DNA of 5,096 bases from Actinomycetota bacterium. GTDB taxonomy: Bacteria; Actinomycetota; Actinomycetes; S36-B12. The stretch is from NCBI GenBank assembly GCA_026392575.1, contig JAPLBU010000328.1, positions 7,291-12,386 of the forward strand, read 5' to 3'. The notes under the pieces were generated by a model that did no database searches, had not been told where the DNA came from, and saw nothing but the letters and a program-made list of their open reading frames with translations. The translations under genes and the position numbers were made by a program. Positions 1-5,096 of this stretch are shown one piece after another; the first letter of the stretch is position 1, and each line of letters starts with the position of its first letter.

Positions 1-1530
1 CACGCGTCGGCCGAGCGGTCGGGGGGTCCCGAGGATCACGGCGCCGGCTCCTGTCACGTGTGGCAGGTACTCCCCGGGGATGCCGGGGCGCCGTCCACGC
101 GCGCCGGTGGCGAAGGCGACGACGTCGAACGCGCCGTCGAGCACCGCACGGACCTCGGCCCGACGGCCAAGGTAGGTATCGACACCGAGGCGAGGCAGGC
201 GTGCTGAGGACCAGTCAATCCAGTCGCGGTACGGGGCGTTGGCACGGAGTTGTGCGGCAACGGCGAAACGGCCACCCAGCTCGCCCTTCGCCTCCCACAG
301 CTGCACATCATGGCCCCGCTCAGCTGCATTGGCCGCCAGCTCCATTCCGGCCGGACCACCTCCGACGACGAGCAGCCGCTTGCGCCTCTCGGCCGCGCGC
401 ACCGGCGGCAGCGACTCTCGCCCGGCCTGCGGGTTGACGCCGCAGCCGAAGGACAGACCCTCGAGGGTGTAGCGGTGGATGCAGTCATTGAGCGCGATGC
501 AGGGCCGGACCTCGTCCGCACGGCCATCGCGTGCCTTCCGCAGCCACTCCTTGTCGGCAATGAGAGCACGGACCATCCCGACCATGTCTGCCTGTCCGCT
601 GGCGATGACGGCCTCGGCTGTCTCCGGGTGCACGACGCGGCCGGCGTAGAGCACAGGCAGGTTCGTCGACGCCTTCGCCTCGCCGCACATCTGCGCCCAA
701 GCAGCTTCGGGGTACATGCCGTGCTGCAGATAGCTGATGGCTCCCCAGTTGCCGCCCATGTCGAGGTTGACGTAGTCGATTGTCCCGTCGGCCTCAAACG
801 ACTGGATGAGGCGGACGCACTCATCGAGTTCGTAGCCGCCGTCCATGTCCTGGTCGAGAGCCAGGCGAAGGCCGAACGTGATCGGGCGCTTGACGCGAGC
901 GCGGACTCCGTCGGTGATCTCGCGCAGGAATCGACGGCGGTTCTCGTAGGAGCCGCCGTACTCATCGGTGCGGGTGTTGGTGAGCGGAGAAAGGAACCAT
1001 TCGATGATGTCGTCATGGTTGGCGTGCAGCTCAAGGGAGTCGAGTCCGGTCTCGGCTGCGATGACGGCCGACTCGATGTACTCGTTGATCACCCAGCGGA
1101 CTTCGGCGTTGCTCATCACATGGACGCCGCGGTGGTCGAGGAAGCCGGAGAATGTCGACGACGGCGCGCTCGGCATGCCGCCCTGCTGCAACAGCTGGAT
1201 CCCCAGGTAAGCGCCCTTGGCGTGCACCCGCTCGACGAATGTCGACATGCGGTCGTGGAAGGCGGGATGCCGGAAGTTGCCGTCCTGCTTGCCCATCGCG
1301 CCGATCCCGGTGGCCTCGAAGCCAGGAATCTGGATGTGCCGCACATGGCACGGGGGCCCGCCGATCCACTGGAAGCCGTCGTCGACGCGCGACAGCCAGT
1401 AGTCCATGAGCGCCTCGAACCGGGCTTCGTCGCCTGAAAGCGAGCCGGCTCCGCCACCATGCGTCGGCACGAACAGTCGGTGCGACAGGTTCATCGTGCC
1501 GATGGTGATCGGCTCAAGGGCACGGGTCAC
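1..1530 (-). CDS. Old Yellow Enzyme / FadH / trimethylamine-dehydrogenase-type NADH:flavin oxidoreductase (3' end off window)
   Basis: Probable cytoplasmic FMN, Fe-S and FAD/NAD(P) oxidoreductase that reduces an activated C=C bond or oxidises an amine; the substrate is unknown. The first 510 residues are visible; relatives run to about 650-730, so the end of the C-terminal domain is missing. Residues 1-335 form the FMN TIM barrel: PITIG near residue 7, HANH at 169-172, FLSP followed by N-RTDEYGGSYENR at 179-198, and the phosphate-binding strands YAGRV at 295-299 and GMVRALIAD at 318-326. An iron-sulphur segment follows with C344, C350 and C363, but the second expected cysteine is L347. A dinucleotide fold begins at 388 (VGGGPAG), with LGGRF at 418-422 and ATGARGRRPGIPG at 474-486. 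GTG at 1530 was chosen because the family N-terminus begins just after it and an in-frame TAA lies at 1543-1545. No clear Shine-Dalgarno sequence precedes it. It lies downstream of the alcohol dehydrogenase on the same strand. The family is secure; the substrate is not. Confidence 0.9.
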   Translation of the reverse strand, partial: MTRALEPITIGTMNLSHRLFVPTHGGGAGSLSGDEARFEALMDYWLSRVDDGFQWIGGPPCHVRHIQIPGFEATGIGAMGKQDGNFRHPAFHDRMSTFVERVHAKGAYLGIQLLQQGGMPSAPSSTFSGFLDHRGVHVMSNAEVRWVINEYIESAVIAAETGLDSLELHANHDDIIEWFLSPLTNTRTDEYGGSYENRRRFLREITDGVRARVKRPITFGLRLALDQDMDGGYELDECVRLIQSFEADGTIDYVNLDMGGNWGAISYLQHGMYPEAAWAQMCGEAKASTNLPVLYAGRVVHPETAEAVIASGQADMVGMVRALIADKEWLRKARDGRADEVRPCIALNDCIHRYTLEGLSFGCGVNPQAGRESLPPVRAAERRKRLLVVGGGPAGMELAANAAERGHDVQLWEAKGELGGRFAVAAQLRANAPYRDWIDWSSARLPRLGVDTYLGRRAEVRAVLDGAFDVVAFATGARGRRPGIPGEYLPHVTGAGAVILGTPRPLGRRV

Positions 1531-1536
1531 TATGGC

Positions 1537-1550
1537 ACGCGGTTACCGCA
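1537..1550. promoter_or_regulatory. Short dyad just upstream of the oxidoreductase start
   Basis: GCGGT and ACCGC (1539-1549) are separated by a single base, 8 bases upstream of the GTG start. A one-base loop cannot form an RNA hairpin, so if it matters it would be a DNA operator half-site pair. Arms of five GC-rich bases can arise by chance in DNA of this composition, so this is a weak call. Confidence 0.2.
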
Positions 1551-1555
1551 CAGAA

Positions 1556-1603
1556 ACCAAAGAAACTGCCTATTCATCTAGATGAATAGGCAGTTTCTTT
1601 GGT
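1556..1603 (-). terminator. Perfect 48-bp palindrome between adh and the oxidoreductase: probable terminator, possible operator
   Basis: Reading from the centre between 1579 and 1580, all 24 base pairs match with no spacer; the symmetric centre is CTAG. The transcript would form a stem of about 22 bp with a four-base loop. Each arm is only 9/24 G+C, sharply lower than the flanking DNA. It begins 7 bases after the TAA of the alcohol dehydrogenase, the usual place for an intrinsic terminator. The 3' arm holds a T-rich run (GTTTCTTT), although no uninterrupted T tract follows the stem. It also ends 25 bases before the GTG of the next gene, where a promoter or operator for that gene would sit. 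Terminator is favoured; an operator or RNase III processing site are alternatives. Confidence 0.65.
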
Positions 1604-1610
1604 GACGGTC

Positions 1611-2660
1611 TTACGGGACGATGACCGCGCGGCCCTTCAGCTTCCCGGCTTCCATGGCTGCGTAAGCCTCGAGTGCCTGATCGAGGGAGTACGTGGAGTA
1701 CTCGGGGGTGATCAGGCCCTTGGCCGCCAGGGCGAGGACCTCGCCGAGCTCGCTGCGGGTGCCCCAGTAGATGGACCGCACATTGCACTCGTAGGGCGGG
1801 GAGAACAGGCTCATCGGGAACGAGCCGCCGCCGACACCGACGATGGTCATGTCGCCCTGGACCTTCGCGGAGGCGGCTGCCATCGCGAGAGTCGAATCGA
1901 TGCCGACGAAGTCGATGACCACGTCGGCTCCGCGGCCACCCGTGGCGTCCTTCACCTGCGCCACCGCGTCCTCGGCATCACTTCGGATAGTGAGGTCCGC
2001 ACCGCAGGCGGTCGCCAGCGCCAGGGCCTCGTCCTTCAGGTCCATGGCAATGATGTTCGCGCCCGTCAAGGCCCGGATGAACTGCACGCCCATGTGACCC
2101 AGGCCGCCGACGCCGATGCACAGTGCGGTGCTGCCGGGCATGAGCTTCGGAAGGGACATCTTCACGGCGTGGTAAGGAGTCAGCCCGGCGTCCGTGAGGG
2201 GAGCGGCCGCGACCGGATCGAGGGCGTCAGGGATGGGGACCAGGAACCGCGCATCGGGGACGAGCATGAATTCGGCCTGGCCGCCGTCGACGCCCAGGCC
2301 GCCGCCGAAGGCGGACCCATACGAGTCGGTGGGGGCGTGGCAGTACGTGTCCTGACCGCGATCACAGGCCTGGCAGTGGCCGCAGCCCCACGGGCCGAAC
2401 ACGGCCACTGGCTGCCCGATCGACAGCCCCTCGACGCCGGCGCCCACCTGGTGGACCCAGCCGGAGTTCTCGTGGCCGAGGGTGAAGGGCGGACCCCAGG
2501 GGAACATGCCGTCGCCGAAGTCGTGGAGCAGGTGGAGGTCGCTATGGCACAGGCCCGCGCCTGCGACCTTGAGGACGACCTGCCCTGGGCCGGCCGTCGG
2601 CACGTCGACTTCCACGAGAGCGGGGTCGGAGTGCCAGGCGACGAGTTGTACTGCCTTCAT
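1611..2660 (-). CDS. Zinc-dependent medium-chain alcohol dehydrogenase, ADH-A-like
   Basis: Cytoplasmic NAD(P)-dependent oxidation of an alcohol to an aldehyde or ketone. The 349-aa length is normal for the bacterial medium-chain family. Residues 1-150 form the GroES-like catalytic domain. Catalytic zinc ligands are C38 (GLCHSD), H63 (TLGHE) and probably D157 (LTDAGLTPYH). The structural zinc cysteines C93, C96, C99 and C107 are all present. The Rossmann fold carries GVGGLG at 183-188, and D207 after the second strand favours NAD over NADP. The motifs GPWGCG, AAAPLTDAGLTPYHA, VGGLGHMGVQ and YWGTRSEL strongly recall Rhodococcus ruber secondary alcohol dehydrogenase ADH-A, so a secondary or cyclic alcohol is a reasonable but unproven substrate. 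ATG at 2660 has GAGGA 6 bases upstream. It is the first visible gene of the leftward unit, is followed by a palindrome and the ene-reductase-like gene, and diverges from the PPDK-like pair. Confidence 0.93.
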   Translation of the reverse strand: MKAVQLVAWHSDPALVEVDVPTAGPGQVVLKVAGAGLCHSDLHLLHDFGDGMFPWGPPFTLGHENSGWVHQVGAGVEGLSIGQPVAVFGPWGCGHCQACDRGQDTYCHAPTDSYGSAFGGGLGVDGGQAEFMLVPDARFLVPIPDALDPVAAAPLTDAGLTPYHAVKMSLPKLMPGSTALCIGVGGLGHMGVQFIRALTGANIIAMDLKDEALALATACGADLTIRSDAEDAVAQVKDATGGRGADVVIDFVGIDSTLAMAAASAKVQGDMTIVGVGGGSFPMSLFSPPYECNVRSIYWGTRSELGEVLALAAKGLITPEYSTYSLDQALEAYAAMEAGKLKGRAVIVP

Positions 2661-2666
2661 GTCGAA

Positions 2667-2671
2667 TCCTC
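2667..2671 (-). promoter_or_regulatory. Ribosome binding site of the alcohol dehydrogenase
   Basis: GAGGA on the minus strand, 6 bases before the ATG at 2660. It supports that start, which also matches the family N-terminus MKAVQ. Confidence 0.7.
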
Positions 2672-2823
2672 AGTGGTCGGGCGCGAGCGCGGATGGGCGA
2701 GGTGAGGGGATGTCCCGGGATGCTAGCCGCGGCAGGCCCCCCGGGGTACGGGTTTCTTTAGGCTTCCTCTATAAATACAACTCGACGTCTGCGATAGTAG
2801 GACTTCCTACGGCCCCGGGGTGC
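2672..2823. promoter_or_regulatory. Divergent promoter region between adh and the 204-aa gene
   Basis: This non-coding gap separates two divergent genes, so both promoters should lie here. An AT-rich island at about 2751-2780 stands out from GC-rich flanks and contains TATAAA at 2770-2775, a plausible rightward -10 box with no convincing -35. Two copies of CCCCGGGGTRCGG (2739-2751 and 2813-2825, one mismatch) flank the island 74 bases apart. A hyphenated dyad, GTAGGA and TCCTAC with two bases between, lies at 2797-2810. The second repeat and the dyad lie close to the rightward start codon and could act as operators. No specific sigma factor or regulator can be named from sequence. Confidence 0.4.
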
Positions 2824-2828
2824 GGAGG
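2824..2828 (+). promoter_or_regulatory. Ribosome binding site of the 204-aa protein gene
   Basis: GGAGG lies 5 bases before the ATG at 2834. This strong Shine-Dalgarno match fixes the start and probably drives translation of the whole coupled pair. Confidence 0.8.
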
Positions 2829-2833
2829 AACGA

Positions 2834-3448
2834 ATGACTGACGTGGTCCTTGCGAACGATGAGCGCGATGCTCTCGTGACCATGGTGGTTCGTGGCATGG
2901 CCCGTGGCGAGGCCAGCGCCCAGCAGCAGGCCCTCGCGGACTCGGGACTGATCCTCATCAAGGGCCCCATCATGATGCCGACCCCGGCCGGCACGGCGTT
3001 GGTCGCTGAGCAGTTGCGGCTGCCCGATGATGCCCCGGAGCGCGAGCGGATCATGGCGACGTTCCACCGCTTCCTCCCGGTGAACCGCCAGCTTCGCGAC
3101 CTGTGCACCGCGTGGCAGGTGCGCCCGGATGGCAGCGTCAACGATCACGCGGACGAGAACTACGACGCGGACATCCGCGACCGCCTCGATGACATCGACG
3201 ACTCCGTCGCGCCGTTGCTCAAGCGCTTCGCTGAGGACATCCCCCGGATGGCGGGCTACCGCAACCAGCTCACGGAGTCCCTTGCCAAGCTCGACGAGGG
3301 CGATGATTCGTGGCTGGCCTCGCCCCTCAAGGATTCGTACCACACTGTGTGGATGCACATCCATCAGGAACTCCTCCTCACGATCGGCCTGTCCCGCAAG
3401 GAGGATGAGGAGCTGGAGGAGCGTCTCGTCTCCGGTGCGGGCGCGTGA
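2834..3448 (+). CDS. Conserved hypothetical protein (204 aa) coupled to a PPDK-like gene
   Basis: Function unknown; predicted soluble, with no signal peptide or membrane segment. Residues 1-60 are alanine-rich, and the stretch LADSGLILIKGPIMMPTPAG (35-54) resembles the end of a MarR-type winged helix, where 'GLI...' leads to a wing and then 'TPAG'. This is a weak, inferred resemblance. Residues 75-187 look like a helical domain with distinctive conserved-looking blocks: FHRFLPVNRQLRDLCTAWQV (78-97), NDHADENYD (103-111), SYHTVWMHIHQELLLTIGL (168-186). From memory, proteins with the 'LN..L...C..WQ.R', 'NDH.D..YD' and 'SYHTVW...HEDLL..LG' pattern recur in actinobacteria beside or fused to PEP-utilising enzymes. 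The tail is acidic and charged. Its stop codon overlaps the next start, arguing for a stoichiometric partner or regulator of the PPDK-like protein. A strong ribosome binding site supports the ATG. Confidence 0.85.
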   Translation: MTDVVLANDERDALVTMVVRGMARGEASAQQQALADSGLILIKGPIMMPTPAGTALVAEQLRLPDDAPERERIMATFHRFLPVNRQLRDLCTAWQVRPDGSVNDHADENYDADIRDRLDDIDDSVAPLLKRFAEDIPRMAGYRNQLTESLAKLDEGDDSWLASPLKDSYHTVWMHIHQELLLTIGLSRKEDEELEERLVSGAGA

Positions 3449-5096
3449 CACCAGCGTCGTGGACCCAGCCGGTCGATGACGTCGGCCTCGTCCCGTTCGG
3501 CAGTGGTCTGGAGCGCGGCCTCGACGAGCGTTCGCTCTGCACGCGCGGCATCCAGCTGGAGATCCTTGCGGGCGTTGGCCTGCCGGTGGGCGCAGGCCTG
3601 ACCATCCCCGTGCCCAACGTGCCGGGCTTCACGTCGCCCGACCGTGCGAAGGCCGCCATGAACCTGCTGGAGAGCATCTCCGGCCGGCAGATCAGCGCGA
3701 CGACCGAATCCGGCGGCCTCGTGCTTCTGCGCCTGAGTGCGAGTGCACCCGTCGAGGCAGCCGGCCTGCCGCCCGACCTTGTCTGCCTAGGCCTGCGGCG
3801 CAGCATCATCCCCGACGGGCTTGGGGCAAAGGCCCGGAGCGACCTGGGCAGCGCCTGGTGGAAGACCGCCGTGTTCATTGCCGAGCATGCCCTTGGCGTC
3901 CCCGGCGAGGATCTTGGCACCCTGGACTTCGACTACCCCGACGTGATCGAGCGCGTCGAACCGTTCAAGCGTTTGTGCGAGGAGAAGGGCTCGTCGCCGT
4001 TCCCCAGCAAGCGATCCGAGCAGGTGGCGGCCGGGGCACAGGCCATGATCGAGCGCTGGAATTCGCCGCGCGCTGCCCGGGCACGCAAGAAGCAGAACCT
4101 GCCACCCGACCTTCCGCTGGCCCTTCACCTTGAGACCGTCGTCGTCACCGAGCACGACGACGAGGGCCACGGCTTCGCTGTGTCGCGCGACATGGGATCG
4201 GGCCATTTCGCGCCCAATGGCGCCTTCCATCACGGATTCCGCTGGAGCGGTGAGCGTCAGCCCACGGGACATCCACTGAGCGATCTCCCCGATGGCGTCG
4301 AGATGCTCACCGGAGTCCTCGCCGAGCTCGAGGGTCGCCTGCGAAGCGCCGTCATCGTCGACTTCGAGTACGGCCCGGACGGTCTGGCCCTCGTGGGACT
4401 TGAGCAGATGCGGCGGCCCAACGCCCGTGTCGCCACCAGCCTGGCAGTCGACCTCGCCATCCGCGGCATCACAGACGAGGTCGAGGCGGTCCGCAGCACG
4501 TCGCCTGTGCATGTCCTTGAACTCCTCCACCCGCAGCCCAGGCTGACGGGCGACGAGATCCCGTTCGTCTCAGGCCTAGGCGCATCACCGGGAGCAGCCG
4601 TCGGCCGGATCGCGCTCGACAGCGAGACCGCCGTGGAGTACATGGAGGCCGGCGAGTCCGCCCTCCTCGTGATGAGCGAGACGACGCCGGGCGATCTGCC
4701 CGGGATGATGGCCGCAGCCGGCATCCTTACCCTCAACGGCGGCTCGGCCTCGCATGCAGCGGTTGTTGCGCGCGGGATGGGCCGGCCGGCCGTCTGCGGT
4801 GCCAGCGGCATGCGCATCGACCGCGAGGCCGGAACCGTCACGGCGGGGGAGCACGTACTGTCGGCCGGCGACATCCTGTCGATCGACGGGGCCACCGGCG
4901 TCGCCTACGTCGGCGAGCTGTCCATCGAGCGTCCAGGCCCGTCGCCGAGCCTGACCACCTTGCTTGGGTGGGCTGACGACTCCCGTCGACTGGGTGTGCG
5001 GGCCAACGCGGACACCGGCGTAGATGCGACCACCGCGATCGACAACGGTGCGGAGGGAATTGGGCTCTGTCGCACCGAGCACCAGTTCCTCGGCGA
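3445..5096 (+). CDS. Pyruvate,phosphate dikinase-family protein with a degenerate ATP-grasp region (3' end off window)
   Basis: 550 residues are visible; typical PPDK is about 870-900, so most of the C-terminal barrel is missing. Residues about 15-360 align in order with the PPDK nucleotide-binding region but are eroded: GGKGANL becomes CTRGIQL (32-38, R34 where the ATP-binding lysine is expected), and the SGA...SMPGMMDT loop becomes LSASAPVEAAGLPPDL (97-112). D306 and E308 of the acidic metal-binding motif appear kept. The block WNSPRA (205-210) and LLHP (360-363) are recognisable PPDK landmarks. The swivelling domain (about 375-490) is canonical: ASPGAAVGRI (380-389), SETTPGDLPGMMAAAGILT (411-429) and NGGSASHAAVVARGMG with phospho-accepting H437. 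The barrel begins with GVRANADT (517-524) and GAEGIGLCRTEHQF (535-548). R543 sits 106 residues after H437, the same spacing as R561 and H455 of Clostridium symbiosum PPDK. GTG at 3445 overlaps the preceding stop. Family secure; dikinase activity doubtful. Confidence 0.9.
   Translation, partial: MTPASWTQPVDDVGLVPFGSGLERGLDERSLCTRGIQLEILAGVGLPVGAGLTIPVPNVPGFTSPDRAKAAMNLLESISGRQISATTESGGLVLLRLSASAPVEAAGLPPDLVCLGLRRSIIPDGLGAKARSDLGSAWWKTAVFIAEHALGVPGEDLGTLDFDYPDVIERVEPFKRLCEEKGSSPFPSKRSEQVAAGAQAMIERWNSPRAARARKKQNLPPDLPLALHLETVVVTEHDDEGHGFAVSRDMGSGHFAPNGAFHHGFRWSGERQPTGHPLSDLPDGVEMLTGVLAELEGRLRSAVIVDFEYGPDGLALVGLEQMRRPNARVATSLAVDLAIRGITDEVEAVRSTSPVHVLELLHPQPRLTGDEIPFVSGLGASPGAAVGRIALDSETAVEYMEAGESALLVMSETTPGDLPGMMAAAGILTLNGGSASHAAVVARGMGRPAVCGASGMRIDREAGTVTAGEHVLSAGDILSIDGATGVAYVGELSIERPGPSPSLTTLLGWADDSRRLGVRANADTGVDATTAIDNGAEGIGLCRTEHQFLG

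Noticed and set aside
54..1034. 326-codon minus-strand open frame
   Set aside because: It is out of frame with the oxidoreductase on the same strand; its product is Ser/Arg/Thr-rich low-complexity typical of a shifted GC-rich reading frame.
250..1437. 395-codon plus-strand open frame antisense to the oxidoreductase
   Set aside because: The minus-strand frame across the same bases encodes a continuous recognisable OYE-family protein. The antisense translation has no family motifs and arises from high-GC codon bias.
1599..2705. 368-codon plus-strand open frame opposite the alcohol dehydrogenase
   Set aside because: It mirrors the adh gene, whose zinc and Rossmann motifs are unequivocal; the antisense product has no recognisable domain.
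2761..2808. Direct repeat GGCTTCCT / GACTTCCT 40 bases apart in the intergenic region
   Set aside because: Only seven of eight bases match and the second copy is already part of a dyad; too short to support as a separate site.
2807..3451. 214-codon minus-strand open frame opposite the 204-aa gene
   Set aside because: The plus-strand gene has a strong ribosome binding site, a coupled stop and conserved-looking blocks; the reverse frame has none of these.
3787..4530. 247-codon minus-strand open frame opposite the PPDK-like gene
   Set aside because: It is antisense to a continuous PPDK-family frame, with no motif and no convincing ribosome binding site.
3445..5096. PPDK-like gene as a pseudogene
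   Set aside because: There is no internal stop or frameshift over 550 codons, and the phosphohistidine and PEP motifs are perfectly kept. The divergence is confined to one functional region, which argues for changed function rather than decay.

Overview
The window is high-GC DNA with GTG as well as ATG starts, tight gene packing and long spurious antisense reading frames. This fits an actinobacterium, possibly a Rhodococcus-, Nocardioides- or Mycobacterium-like degrader. That placement rests on composition and recalled protein resemblance only. No RNA gene, CRISPR array, insertion sequence or phage gene was seen.

Minus-strand half (1-2660): an ADH-A-like zinc alcohol dehydrogenase (349 aa, complete) is transcribed leftward. 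It is followed by a perfect 48-bp AT-rich palindrome, then by a large Old Yellow Enzyme/FadH/trimethylamine-dehydrogenase-type oxidoreductase that starts with GTG at 1530 and runs off the left edge (510 residues visible). An alcohol dehydrogenase beside an ene-reductase suggests, by inference, sequential oxidation of an allylic or cyclic alcohol and reduction of the resulting enone. The palindrome may separate the two transcripts or control the second gene.

Intergenic 2661-2833: this is the only divergent promoter region. It holds an AT-rich island around 2751-2780 with a TATAAA box, two near-identical 13-bp GC-rich repeats either side of it, and a small hyphenated dyad.

Plus-strand half (2834-5096): two translationally coupled genes share the bases GTGA. 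The first encodes a 204-aa protein of unknown function with a possible winged-helix N-terminus. The second encodes a pyruvate,phosphate dikinase (PPDK)-family protein cut by the right edge (550 residues visible). Its swivelling phosphohistidine domain and the start of its PEP-binding barrel look fully competent, but its N-terminal ATP-grasp region has lost most of the expected nucleotide-binding motifs while keeping near-normal length. This makes it the most interesting object in the window. It may be a PEP-dependent phosphotransfer enzyme with a changed or lost nucleotide half-reaction, working with the small coupled protein.
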